Counted from the first letter of the stretch, positions 51,001-58,696 are shown. The stretch is DNA of 64,000 nucleotides from Hymenobacter negativus (GCF_017571495.1 NZ_JAGETZ010000001.1:868001-932000), one strand, 5' to 3'. Notes: generated by a model not told the origin, from the sequence alone. Numbers and translations are program-made.

Positions 51001-51586
51001 TGGGGGTCAGCAGGCCCACCAGCAGAAAGCCCACCATCAGCCCCAGGGCGGCGATGAAGGCGTACACCGTGTTGCGCGTCAGCACCGTGAGGCAGTAGAT
51101 GATGGCCCCGGCCAGCACCGCGTTGGGCACAATAAACAGGCCCACTGCCTGCAGGTAAGGCATCAGCTGGAACGGCCCCACCCGGGCCGGCTCGTTGAGC
51201 GGCGCCCCCAGCACAATGGCCAGCAGCATCCCCAGCAAGGCCAGCACCGCTACCAGCACCCCGCCAGCAAAGCGGCCCCACAGGTAGCCGCTCTTTTCCA
51301 GGGGCGCAGCGTACAGCACCTGAGCATAGCCGGAGCCCGAGTCGCGGGTGGCAGTACTGGCCATGATGGCCGTAATAAAGAGCAGGCACAGCATGGTCAT
51401 GGCCCCGGCCCGACTCAGAATGGCAAAAGGGGCGTTGACGTGCAGGTTGCGCAAATCCTGGCCCATTTGCAGGCTGGGCCAAAGCATGGCCAGAAAGGTC
51501 AGCCCGAAGGTGACGGCCAGGAAGATGTAGCTGAGCGGCTGCTTGCGCCAGGTGGCCAGCTCGAAGCGGAGAAAGGCAGTAAACAT
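48008..51586 (-). CDS. ABC-2 type permease fused to M1 family aminopeptidase
   Basis: A 1192-residue protein. The N-terminal ~600 residues contain two sets of about six hydrophobic helices (FLRFELATWRKQPLSYIFL opening; second set from LGILKSVPFWIILGLGVL), as in ABC-2 exporters. The C-terminal ~550 residues are an M1 metallopeptidase with HEMAHQWWGHRVTG and the downstream zinc ligand Glu in FLSESVAEYL (HExxH-x18-E). The catalytic domain should face the periplasm. The ATPase gene is 12 bases upstream. Fusions of this type occur in Bacteroidota, with an unknown substrate. The nearby LytTR system might control it. Confidence 0.9.
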   Translation of the reverse strand: MFTAFLRFELATWRKQPLSYIFLAVTFGLTFLAMLWPSLQMGQDLRNLHVNAPFAILSRAGAMTMLCLLFITAIMASTATRDSGSGYAQVLYAAPLEKSGYLWGRFAGGVLVAVLALLGMLLAIVLGAPLNEPARVGPFQLMPYLQAVGLFIVPNAVLAGAIIYCLTVLTRNTVYAFIAALGLMVGFLLVGLLTPNLDTPASVLLLDPFGLRTFSALTKYWTVAEKNTEVLDFVGPLLTNRLVWLGIAGALMGLTHGVFSFTTSTGKVKKQRLTEPAAPVRTAAPTPRPRVQPRHDRGAALVQLTQQARLDLLGILKSVPFWIILGLGVLNLLSVAATASEREGGHFYPVTYTMLDVINGTYGTFVIAVLVYYGGVLVWKEQDARLDGILDAAPRPSWVSYTAKLLTLVFVAALLTSVGVLVCVAAQALQGYTNFEWSLYGKAVFGIEFTRYVMVAVGTVFLHVLLRNKFLAYGLTVALILFQAISGAALDWNNNLFRFADTPAFTYSDMNGFGPFAAGIVWFKLYWAAFTVLLVALTAGLWVRGRAVGVAFSAAQLRQSFTPMLRVVAATGLLTWLGLGAWIYYNIDVRNDYTTEHEDQALAADYEKQYKRYEHAPQPRVTAVKLQVDLMPAARAVQVQGQLTLTNKTSRPLDTLRLSYSSYLENYQFRIPGTRPVLDDQRLHFRSFVLLPALAPGDSLLLRYSASYQARGFENKVSRPLINGNGTFLNNFDLAPTIGYTRNLELESATDRAKLGLPERPRMAPQSDSAAYANTYISTDADRLRFEATLSTSPDQIAVAPGALLKEWQQNGRRYFHYRLAVPVLNFYSITSARYRVRRERQNGVDLEIYYHPSHPYNLDRMMRSMRASLAYYGEQFGAYPQQQARIIEFPRYQKFAQAFPGTMPYSEGLGFIAQTSPEDHDVDRTYRVVAHEMAHQWWGHRVTGAAVQGATFLSESVAEYLSTLMLERQYGPDRVLKMRRYALDYYLRGRASEKVRELPLLYNEDQPHIHYAKGSLALYALRSYLGEKRLHGALGSFIQDYQNRPAPYPTSEDLYGYIVRATPDSLRYFVADQLKQITLYDNQVQEVAYQRLPDGRYRAIVQLEVHKRYADQLGKETEAPLHDYIDVALYGPGNKVLYQQRVLVTTSRKILRLLVPVAPQKAVIDPNVLLVDRRPEDNSRAAIEMGQVASQ

Positions 51587-51598
51587 GAGCAGGCGGGC

Positions 51599-52495
51599 TT
51601 AGGCGGGGAGAAGTGTTGATTGCGCAGCTTGCCCCTGGATGGCGGAGAAAAACACGTCTTCCAGGCTGGGCTCCACGGCTTGAAAACCGGCCGCCTCCAG
51701 CTGCTGGCCGCGCACGTGCAGCAGCGGCTGCCCGGCCAGCAGCTTGGTTGAAATCACGTCGTACTCCCGCTGGTATTCCGCTAGCTCCGCTTTCTCAATC
51801 GTGCGCTCCCAGATGCGGCCTTGCAGCTCGCGCATGGCGGCCTGGGGCTGCCCGGCGTAGAGCACCCGCCCCTGGTTGATGATGGCCATGTTGCGGCACA
51901 GTTCGCGCACGTCGTCCACGATGTGGGTGCTCAGGATGACGATGATGTTTTCCCCGATTTCGCTCAGCAGGTTATAGAAGCGGTTGCGCTCCCCGGGGTC
52001 GAGGCCGGCGGTGGGCTCATCCACGATGATGAGCAGGGGCTCCCCGATGAGGGCCTGGGCAATGCCGAAGCGCTGCTTCATACCGCCCGAAAACGTGCTG
52101 ATGCTGCGCTTGCGCACTTCGTAGAGGTTGGTTTGCTCCAGCAGGGCCTTCACCGTCTCGCGCCGCTCATTGCGGTTCACGATGCCTTTCACCACGGCCA
52201 TGTGGTCGAGCAGGTCCTCGGCCGACACCCGGGGGTACACCCCAAACTCCTGGGGCAGGTAGCCCAGCACCCGGCGCAGGGCCATTTTGTCGTGCAGCGC
52301 ATCAATGGCGTCGAGGTGGATGCTGCCGCTGTCGGGCTCCTGCAGGGTGGCAATGGTGCGCATCAGGCTGGACTTGCCGGCGCCGTTGGGGCCGAGCAAG
52401 CCAAACATGCCCTGCGGAATAGTCAGGCTCACGTTGTCGAGGGCCTTCACCCCGTTGGGGTAGGTTTTCGACAGATTTTTGATGGTCAGTTCCAT
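51599..52495 (-). CDS. ABC transporter ATP-binding protein
   Basis: A 298-residue ATPase with Walker A GLLGPNGAGKSSLM, signature FSGGMKQRFGIAQAL, Walker B LLIIVDEPTAGLD and H-loop LSTHIVDD. A C-terminal extension of about 75 residues is typical of ABC-2 exporters. It is the first gene of the operon with the permease/M1 peptidase and will energise that transporter from the cytoplasmic side. Confidence 0.92.
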   Translation of the reverse strand: MELTIKNLSKTYPNGVKALDNVSLTIPQGMFGLLGPNGAGKSSLMRTIATLQEPDSGSIHLDAIDALHDKMALRRVLGYLPQEFGVYPRVSAEDLLDHMAVVKGIVNRNERRETVKALLEQTNLYEVRKRSISTFSGGMKQRFGIAQALIGEPLLIIVDEPTAGLDPGERNRFYNLLSEIGENIIVILSTHIVDDVRELCRNMAIINQGRVLYAGQPQAAMRELQGRIWERTIEKAELAEYQREYDVISTKLLAGQPLLHVRGQQLEAAGFQAVEPSLEDVFFSAIQGQAAQSTLLPA

Positions 52496-52971
52496 ACGGA
52501 AGGGCGGCTAAGAGGCGGTGTCGTGGCACCTGCCACGCGGTTTTCTGGCTCAAACATCCCCCACTCACGGCCGCCCCGCAAGTTGAAATGAGTAAGTGGT
52601 AGACCCCAGCTAGAATCCGGTAGCCCTGGCTTAGGCCATTGGCTGCCAACCTTGCTTCCTGATATGATTCCAACGGCTGGCCTCCCCTAATAGAAGCCGG
52701 CAAGCTGGCGCTCATGGCCCTACATCGTGCCCGGGCCTGCCCACTGGCAACCCCTCATAAGCTACTCAAGCAGGCCGCCTGTAGCATCGTCAAATAAGTC
52801 ATCCCGTATCAGCCCTGTTTTGCTGAGACGCCCGCCTAATGACTTGCTTTTAAACCAGTTTATAATATCCCCGCTACTGTAAGAAGGCGCAGTTGGATGG
52901 CCTCCCAGCTGCCTATTTAATACGTGCATATGCGCGTACTAAAACTACTTCGGGTTGTGAACTACCCGGCA
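52496..52971. other. Intergenic region of 476 bp, no gene recognised
   Basis: Upstream region of the ABC operon. GC content falls toward its right end as the AT-richer lipoprotein gene begins. I saw no strong hairpin, promoter box or small gene. Confidence 0.4.
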
Positions 52972-53529
52972 TTAGTGTTCTATTACATCATCAATTTTAT
53001 ACCCATCCTTGGTATGAGTTACCCGGATATCTTCCTTGTAATCTATTTTGAAAGAATCATGGATGACAACATCAAAGACAAAGTCATTTTCCTTTGTTGT
53101 AGACTTTAGCTCGCAACGTGTTACGGTTATGTGGCCGTTATCCTGGCCCGAAATTAAAAAACCACCTGAGCCTACGTGTTCAGTGTTGTATTTATCGCCC
53201 CATTTCTTTTTAAACCCTTCCAAAGTCATCGTGTCATCATATTCCAGGTTTATACCATCTTGCTTATAGGCCTCGTAGTCTGCAGTGTAAATACTCGGCG
53301 TCTTATCGGACTCTTTATTTTCCTTTTCAATATTGAAGTTGTCTTCTATACTTTTAATTAGCCAGGCTTTCGCCTGTTCTGAATCGTTAACAACAGGCTT
53401 TTCTTTGTCTTCCCGTTGTTCATTTTTAGCTACTGGAGCTTGTTGAACAGGGTCGGATTTTTTGTCGGTCTTGGGGTCGCTGCAAGCGCAAACAGTTGTT
53501 AGGAGCAGTATAAGGGAAATGTTTTTCAT
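52972..53529 (-). CDS. Small acidic/lysine-rich lipoprotein, AT-rich gene
   Basis: A 185-residue protein starting at ATG 53529, with a lipoprotein signal (NISLILLLTTVCACSDPK), lipidated Cys at about position 16. The mature part is rich in Lys/Asp/Glu with a linker (KTDKKSDPVQQAPVAKNEQ), then a soluble domain ending in FKIDYKEDIRVTHTKDGYKI. No family was recognised. Base composition is visibly lower in GC than the flanking genes, and the gene is bordered by large gaps, consistent with recent acquisition. Confidence 0.65.
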   Translation of the reverse strand: MKNISLILLLTTVCACSDPKTDKKSDPVQQAPVAKNEQREDKEKPVVNDSEQAKAWLIKSIEDNFNIEKENKESDKTPSIYTADYEAYKQDGINLEYDDTMTLEGFKKKWGDKYNTEHVGSGGFLISGQDNGHITVTRCELKSTTKENDFVFDVVIHDSFKIDYKEDIRVTHTKDGYKIDDVIEH

Positions 53530-53700
53530 TTGGTAATTAGGGGCGATGTCCTGGCAATAGCTCATTTGTCGGCAGGTACACGAATGGAAGAGGTAAAATT
53601 GGAGTGGTCTGGTAAAACAGCCCGTGAGCTAAGGTAGGCTGGTTTGGCTAGTAAGGAGGAGCATAGGCTGGAGGCTAAGGCAGCTCGGCATGGGCCGACC

Positions 53701-54441
53701 TCACCCCTGAAACCGCTTCATCAACTCATCCTTCTTGCGGCGCGACACTTCAATAATGGAGTCGTCGGTGAGCTGCACGTAGCCGCCGCTGCCTTTGATG
53801 TAGCGCTTCACGTGGGCGGCATTGACGAGGTGCGACTGGTGGATGCGGATGAAGCCGTAGTCGGTAAACAGCTCCTCGTACTCCTTAAGCGTGCGGCTGA
53901 CCAGGATTTTCTCCTTGCCTTCGAGCACAAAGAGGGTATAGTTGTCGTCGGCCTGGCAGCGCACGATGCGGGCCACTTCCACCACCTCGAAGCCCTCCAT
54001 GGTCGGCAGCACCACCTTGCCAGCGAGGCCCGTGCGCTCCCGCATGTTGTCGTAGAACGTGTGCAGCTGGGCCGCCACCGGTGCTTTCTGCCGCTGGGCT
54101 TTGGCCACGGCCTCGCGCAGTTCGGCCACGCCCACGGGCTTGAGCAGGTAGTCGAGGGCGCAGAACTTGATGGCGCGGAGCGCATATCGGTCGTGGGCCG
54201 TGGTGAAAATGATGTCGAACGAAGCGCGGCCCAGCATGTCCAGCAAATCGAAGCCGGAGCCCAGCGGCATTTCCACGTCCAGAAACAGCAGGTCGGGCGT
54301 TTGCTCGCGCAGCAGTTGCAGGCCTTCTTCGGCCGAAGCCGCCTCCCCAATGACCGTTACATCGGGGCAATAATGCTGCAGCAATGCCCGCAGGGCCTCG
54401 CGGGTGTTCGATTCGTCGTCGATGAGAATGGTTCGGGTCAC
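53701..54441 (-). CDS. LytTR family DNA-binding response regulator
   Basis: A 246-residue protein. Receiver domain: ILIDDESNTREAL with acidic pair, the phospho-acceptor Asp in LLFLDVEMPLGSG, and Lys in LLKPVG. C-terminal LytTR domain: VVEVARIVRCQADDNYTLF and FIRIHQSHLVNAAHVKRYIKG. The start is GTG at 54441; no earlier ATG fits. It follows the sensor kinase gene (139-bp gap) on the same strand, and the pair should work together. Target genes are unknown; the ABC/M1 operon further downstream is one candidate. Confidence 0.9.
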   Translation of the reverse strand: MTRTILIDDESNTREALRALLQHYCPDVTVIGEAASAEEGLQLLREQTPDLLFLDVEMPLGSGFDLLDMLGRASFDIIFTTAHDRYALRAIKFCALDYLLKPVGVAELREAVAKAQRQKAPVAAQLHTFYDNMRERTGLAGKVVLPTMEGFEVVEVARIVRCQADDNYTLFVLEGKEKILVSRTLKEYEELFTDYGFIRIHQSHLVNAAHVKRYIKGSGGYVQLTDDSIIEVSRRKKDELMKRFQG

Positions 54442-54580
54442 GGCAGAAACGGGTGGCTCTTGTGCTAGGGGGTGTAAATGGTGAGGGATATTACAGTAAA
54501 ATTGAGCAAAAAAGCCGGTCAGAGGGAATTCATGCAGAAAGAAGAAAAGCCTGACTCCCTGCTGGCCACGCGCTGGCTAA

Positions 54581-55855
54581 TCAGGCATGCAGGCGCGGAA
54601 TGCGCACCACCACGCGGGTCCCCTGGGCAGACGAATCCGGGCTACCCAAGTCGGTATAGGCCACGGTGATGGGGCGCCGGGCTTGCCGGTTCAGCAGGGC
54701 AATGCGTTCCTCCAGAATGGCCGACCCGCGCGACGGATAGCCCGCATGGTTGCCCGGCTGCTCAGCGGCACGCTGGCGCCCCACCCCATTGTCCTGCACC
54801 ACGGCCACCAGGTAATCGGCCTCTCTGGTTAGGCGTACCACCACCTGCCCTTGGCCGGAATGGTGCGCCAGGCCGTGCCACACGGCATTTTCCACAAGCG
54901 GATGCAGGAGCATGGCGGGCATTTCCTCGTCGAGCAGGGCATCCTCGGCGGCCACTTCGTAGGTGAATTGCCCTTCAAAACGCAGGGCCTCCAGCTCCAG
55001 GTAGCGGCGCAGCATGTTCAGTTCGGCGCGCACCGTGAGCAGCGGCTGGCGCGACTGCTCCAGAATCAGCCGCATCAGCCCCCCGAAACGGGTGAGGTAG
55101 TGCTGCGCCGCCTCGGCCTCGTGCCGCAGGATGTAGTTCTGGATGGACTGCAGGGAGTTGAAGATAAAATGCGGGTTCATCTGGGCCAGCAAGGCGCGCT
55201 GCTCGGTTTGGGCCAGGCGCAGCTGCACATGCTGCCCCCGGCGCAGCTGCCGGCGGCCCCACAGGCTCCCGCCCAGCACCACGGCTCCGCCCGCCACCCA
55301 GCCCAGCCACTGCCAGCTCACCGGTTGCCCCTTGGGCAGGCGCCGGATGCCCTCGCTCGTCACAAAAACCCAGTTGTGGGCGTCCTCGCCTATGAACTGC
55401 ACGGCAAGGCCCGGCAGCACAGTCGGTGTCAGCCGGCGGTCGGCGTAGCGCAGCGCGCCGGCCTGGGTACCAATCCAGAAGGGCCCGCCGGGCGATTGGT
55501 AAAGCGCCGTGATGCCTTTGCTGGGCAGCCCCTGCGTATAGGTAATTTCCCGAAACCCGGCACCTTCGTACACCAGCAAGCCTTCGCGGGTACCCACCCA
55601 GACCTGGCCGCTGGCGTCCTGGGCAAGCGCCGTAATGGTATCGTTGCTCAGGCCATTTTGGGTAGTGAAATGGGTTTTCCCGGCACCTTCGCTGAGCCAG
55701 AGGCCCCGCCTCGCAGCCTCCCACACGCGGCCCTGTTGGTCGATTAGCCGTGCTACCCCACCCGGTAATGCGTGCACGTCTTGGCCAGCGGCAGATAGTG
55801 AAACCAGGAACCCCAGGCATGCCAGCCAGCGCGGCATTATCACGTCTATTCCCAT
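54581..55855 (-). CDS. LytS-like sensor histidine kinase with shortened propeller
   Basis: A 424-residue protein. N-terminal signal peptide (LACLGFLVSLSAAG), then about three propeller-type repeats with WxGT/WVGT cores (QVWVGTREGLLVYEG, PFWIGTQAGALRYAD), one membrane helix (WLGWVAGGAVVLGGSLW), and the kinase part with the phospho-accepting His in NPHFIFNSLQSIQNYIL, N-box HPLVENAVWHGL and G-box DNGVGR. Related kinases usually carry ~14 propeller units plus a Y_Y_Y domain, so the sensor here is much reduced. Start at ATG 55855; ATG 55837 is equally possible. Confidence 0.88.
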   Translation of the reverse strand: MGIDVIMPRWLACLGFLVSLSAAGQDVHALPGGVARLIDQQGRVWEAARRGLWLSEGAGKTHFTTQNGLSNDTITALAQDASGQVWVGTREGLLVYEGAGFREITYTQGLPSKGITALYQSPGGPFWIGTQAGALRYADRRLTPTVLPGLAVQFIGEDAHNWVFVTSEGIRRLPKGQPVSWQWLGWVAGGAVVLGGSLWGRRQLRRGQHVQLRLAQTEQRALLAQMNPHFIFNSLQSIQNYILRHEAEAAQHYLTRFGGLMRLILEQSRQPLLTVRAELNMLRRYLELEALRFEGQFTYEVAAEDALLDEEMPAMLLHPLVENAVWHGLAHHSGQGQVVVRLTREADYLVAVVQDNGVGRQRAAEQPGNHAGYPSRGSAILEERIALLNRQARRPITVAYTDLGSPDSSAQGTRVVVRIPRLHA

Positions 55856-55944
55856 TCGTCAAAAGTAGGAGAATATGCCGCAATCTGGCAGGCCTAGACG
55901 CGCCTATTGCGCCCTACCGGCCGAATACCCCACCGAAACTTGCA

Positions 55945-55987
55945 GCAACAAAAAGCCCCACCAGTAGCTGGCGGGGCTTTTTGTTGC
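55945..55987. terminator. Bidirectional terminator between esterase and kinase genes
   Basis: GCAACAAAAAGCCCC (55945-55959) pairs with GGGGCTTTTTGTTGC (55973-55987); CCAG / CTGG extends the stem inside. It lies downstream of the esterase stop in the minus direction. Confidence 0.85.
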
Positions 55988-56047
55988 ACGGATGAAGTTC
56001 ATAAAACTCCTATCCGGCTATAGTCAGTCAGCACTTTAGGCTAATAC

Positions 56048-57268
56048 TTATTTGCCTGTCCCCTTACCATTCAGCAGTATCCCTAATTTTTCTCTCGTTT
56101 CCGGAATCTCTTTCAGAGTTAATGCTTTTTTAAAACACTCAACGGCTTTGGTTTTAATCCCTGCCCCAAGATAAAAATCACCCAAGGAGTCATAACAATT
56201 GGCGCTACCGGGATTATTAGCCACGTTAAGCTTAAATAAATTTTCAGCTTTTTTAAATTGCTTCGTTCGCAACATTTGATAACCAAGATTATTAACTTGG
56301 GTTTCATCTGGCTTGACCGTATAACCCATCTGCTCAGAAACCTTTTTATAATGGGTTACCAACAATGATTCTAAATTAAAATCAGGGTTTTTTAATTCGC
56401 TATCGTAAATTTTCAGCTTGTAAAAACCGTAAACAAACCGAAGGGCATCGTATTCTCCAATCAATTTTACAGAAGAATGATTGTCGTCTTCGTAGTATCT
56501 GTATTTGAAACCTAATTCGTTTGTTTTATTTTTAGCAAGCTCTTTAATGAAGGCAATATTGCTACGCATAAGCTCTGTAGACGAGCTGGTGTCCTTTTGA
56601 ACACTTAGCGTATCCATTCCTCTTTCTAACCGATTGGCCATCGCCATGAACAATTTTTTCCCTTTGTATTTATGAGCAGGCAAAATTACTTGGGCTTCTT
56701 TTACCACCTTTTGGTCGTTCCACCACAAAGCTCCATCGAGAGAAACATACGAATTAAATAAATTCGGATTATGCAGGAGTGTATTCACAACCGTCAAGCC
56801 TCCCACTGAATGGCCAATAAAGGTCCTGTAAGTGGTAGTTGGATAAGTCGCATCGATGTAAGGAATCAATTCTTTTTCAATGAAAGACATGAACTTATCA
56901 CCGGTACCAACAGAGGCAGGAAACTCCTTATCCGTACCAGTGGTGAGTTCAGTCAACCTATCTCCCTGTACGATTCCAACCACAATCGTGGGAGGACAAA
57001 GGCTTGATTCTTCCATGTGCTCTGTAATACTTACCACTGCATTGAAATTATCACTTCCGTCCAGCAAATAAACTACCGGATAATGCCCTCGGTCTTTAAT
57101 TCTATTTCCACCGTTGCTGTTAGGAATATGAATCAATATGTTCCGTTTTTGCCCTAATATTTTCGAGGAAATGGTTTCCTCAAAGCCTGAGGTAAAGAGA
57201 CTGTTCTCTTGCGCACTTGCACCGAAAGAAATCAATAGAAAGATGTAAAAACAGAGGAAATTTCTCAC
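56048..57268 (-). CDS. Secreted alpha/beta-hydrolase (esterase) with C-terminal TPR, AT-rich gene
   Basis: A 406-residue protein. Residues ~21-310 match the Fes/IroE/esterase D-type fold: RNILIHIPNSNG, YPVVYLLDGSDNF, and the nucleophile elbow GHSVGG in RTFIGHSVGGLTVV. The C-terminal ~90 residues hold TPR-type helices (KQFKKAENLFKLNVANNPGS, YDSLGDFYLGAG). No ATG is available; GTG at 57268 gives a proper signal peptide (NFLCFYIFLLISFGASAQ), and a TTG 12 bases earlier is also possible. GC content is far below its neighbours, and terminators bracket the gene, which suggests horizontal transfer. Confidence 0.8.
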   Translation of the reverse strand: MRNFLCFYIFLLISFGASAQENSLFTSGFEETISSKILGQKRNILIHIPNSNGGNRIKDRGHYPVVYLLDGSDNFNAVVSITEHMEESSLCPPTIVVGIVQGDRLTELTTGTDKEFPASVGTGDKFMSFIEKELIPYIDATYPTTTYRTFIGHSVGGLTVVNTLLHNPNLFNSYVSLDGALWWNDQKVVKEAQVILPAHKYKGKKLFMAMANRLERGMDTLSVQKDTSSSTELMRSNIAFIKELAKNKTNELGFKYRYYEDDNHSSVKLIGEYDALRFVYGFYKLKIYDSELKNPDFNLESLLVTHYKKVSEQMGYTVKPDETQVNNLGYQMLRTKQFKKAENLFKLNVANNPGSANCYDSLGDFYLGAGIKTKAVECFKKALTLKEIPETREKLGILLNGKGTGK

Positions 57269-57386
57269 AGGATTATGCAAGCTAAAACAAGTGTAAAACG
57301 ATTTTAAGCACTGAAGGCAGCATTTAGCGTGCCTTTGTTGCTCGCACAATATTAGTCTTTGGTTATGTAACGAAACCACAGCTACC

Positions 57387-57420
57387 AAAAAAGCCCCGCT
57401 AGCTGCTGACGGGGCTTTTT
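57387..57420. terminator. Terminator upstream of the esterase gene
   Basis: AAAAAAGCCCCG (57387-57398) pairs with CGGGGCTTTTT (57410-57420), loop CTAGCTGCTGA. It is downstream of the 57444-58145 gene in the minus direction. Confidence 0.85.
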
Positions 57421-57443
57421 GTTTCTTCAGCGGCTTAGCCTGC

Positions 57444-58145
57444 TTATGGCTTGGTGGTATCTTCCCCTTTGGGGCCGCCCCCGCCGAGGATGATGAGCTT
57501 GGTGTAGCCCTGGAAACGTAGCCACACGGCGTGCTTGGTGGGCGAGCTTTGGTAGGGCTTGAGCTGCACCCGCATCTCCTTGATGAGGTTGGCGTTGCGG
57601 CGCAGCAGAGCGATGAGGGTTTTGCGGTCGGTGGCGCCGGCTACCACGGTGGTGCGCTGGCTGGTTTGCTTTTTCTCGAAGCGGGCCAGCTGGCGGGTGG
57701 TTTCGGCCAGGTCGTCGGCCGTGAACTCGCGCTTGGCCAGCTCCTTGTCCAGGGCGGCGGCCTCCTTCAGCAGGGCGGCTACCGTGGTGGCGAAGGTGGC
57801 ATCGTTGGCCGTTTTGATTTCGCTGGTGCTGTAGCGCACGCGGCCGGCCAGGTCTTGGTCGGGGTTGGTTTTGCTGGCGGCGTAGGCTTGCAGGGCGGCG
57901 GCCAGGCGGGGCGCCAGGGCCTTGAGCAGGGTCTTGGCCCCGGCCTTTTGCTCGGTGGCGGTGCCGCTGTCGTCGCCCATCACGGTGGTTTCCAGTAGGC
58001 GGGCCTGGGCGAGGTTGGCGGCATGCTCGGTGCGCAGGGGGCCGAGGTCGTCTTCGAGGGGCGCGTAGTTGGCCTGGTCGGCGAGCAGGCCGGCGGCAGT
58101 GGCGGTGTCGCGCAGCAGCTGCGCGTTGAGTTTATTGTTGTTCAT
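57444..58145 (-). CDS. Helical hypothetical protein (233 aa)
   Basis: A 233-residue soluble protein, nearly all alpha-helical by residue pattern (LARFEKKQTSQRTT, TRQLARFEKK, KTLIALLRRNANLIKEMRVQ), with a Gly-rich C-terminus (IILGGGGPKGEDTTKP). It has no signal peptide or membrane segment. The family was not recognised. Start at ATG 58145; an exact TACGTTTG box is 32 bases upstream. Confidence 0.6.
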   Translation of the reverse strand: MNNNKLNAQLLRDTATAAGLLADQANYAPLEDDLGPLRTEHAANLAQARLLETTVMGDDSGTATEQKAGAKTLLKALAPRLAAALQAYAASKTNPDQDLAGRVRYSTSEIKTANDATFATTVAALLKEAAALDKELAKREFTADDLAETTRQLARFEKKQTSQRTTVVAGATDRKTLIALLRRNANLIKEMRVQLKPYQSSPTKHAVWLRFQGYTKLIILGGGGPKGEDTTKP

Positions 58146-58156
58146 GTCGCTGAGCG

Positions 58157-58396
58157 TTAGGGGTAGCAGTATGCGTCAAACGTAGCGAAAATTTTGATAG
58201 GGTCGAGGTTTTTCGGGCACTGCCGCCCCGCCCCTTCCGTCCCAACGCCCGCCCACGGCTTCGCAACCGCCGCCAACCGCTTCGCAAGCCCCGCCAAGGG
58301 CTTCACAACCCGCGCCAACCGCTTCGCAAGGCTCGCCAACCGCTGCACAAGCCCCGCCAATCGTTTCGCAACGACGAACCCTGGGCTAAAAGCCAC
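58157..58396 (-). CDS. Possible heptad-repeat peptide encoded by the second minisatellite (doubtful)
   Basis: ATG 58396 opens a 79-codon frame through the 21-bp array. It reads as amphipathic cationic heptads (KRLAGLV, QRLASLA, KRLARVV, KPLAGLA, KRLAAVA), then a non-repetitive tail. It would overlap the promoter of the helical gene. The repeat alone keeps frames open, so expression is unproven. Confidence 0.2.
   Translation of the reverse strand: MAFSPGFVVAKRLAGLVQRLASLAKRLARVVKPLAGLAKRLAAVAKPWAGVGTEGAGRQCPKNLDPIKIFATFDAYCYP
58177..58184 (-). promoter_or_regulatory. Putative -7 box TACGTTTG
   Basis: Exact TAnnTTTG on the minus strand, 32 bases before the ATG of the helical protein gene. No clear -33 TTG was found at the expected spacing. 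Confidence 0.4.
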
Positions 58397-58494
58397 GCCA
58401 ACCGTTTCGCAAGCGCCGCCAACCGCTTCACAAGTGCGGACCTTCGTTCACAGGTGCAGACCTTCGTTCACAAGCGCGGGCCTTCCGTCCCAAC
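58233..58494. repeat. 21/20-bp tandem repeat (second minisatellite), about 12 units
   Basis: Core CTTCGCAA or variants recur at 58259, 58280, 58301, 58322, 58343 and 58364 with 21-bp spacing. After a degenerate unit they recur at 58405 and 58426, and then GTTCACA(G/A) at 58446 and 58466 and CGTCCCAA at 58486 with 20-bp spacing. CCTTCCGTCCCAAC occurs at both ends (58233 and 58481). The typical unit is CGCCAACCGCTTCGCAAGCC plus one base. It fills much of the 550-bp gap between the helical gene and arginase. Confidence 0.88.
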
Positions 58495-58575
58495 ACCGAC
58501 CCGACCCTGCTGCTATGCACCTTCTTCGTCGCATCGCATGGTTATTCCACCTTAGCTAGTTCCTAATAAAAGACG

Positions 58576-58605
58576 AAACCCCGGTTGTTGGCGCAACCGG
58601 GGTTT
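58576..58605. terminator. Rho-independent terminator
   Basis: AAACCCCGGTTG (58576-58587) and CAACCGGGGTTT (58594-58605) with loop TTGGCG, followed by TAAAG. It probably ends the arginase transcript in the minus direction or isolates the repeat region. Confidence 0.8.
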
Positions 58606-58669
58606 TAAAGAAGCAGGTGGTTGCAATAACGACCTTCTTTTCTCTATTCTCCACATGAAAAGACGCGGC

Positions 58670-58696
58670 GTAGCGCGAACTTTTAGTTCGCGCTAC
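58670..58696. repeat. Perfect palindrome abutting the arginase stop codon
   Basis: GTAGCGCGAAC (58670-58680), TTTTA, then GTTCGCGCTAC (58686-58696). The last base is the first position of the arginase stop codon (58696-58698). The sequence belongs to the GTAGCGCG family seen at 40930 and 62588. Confidence 0.85.

Noticed and set aside
52924..53109. Hydrophobic 61-codon plus-strand frame
   Set aside because: It mostly overlaps the lipoprotein gene on the opposite strand, whose lipobox and codon pattern are convincing.
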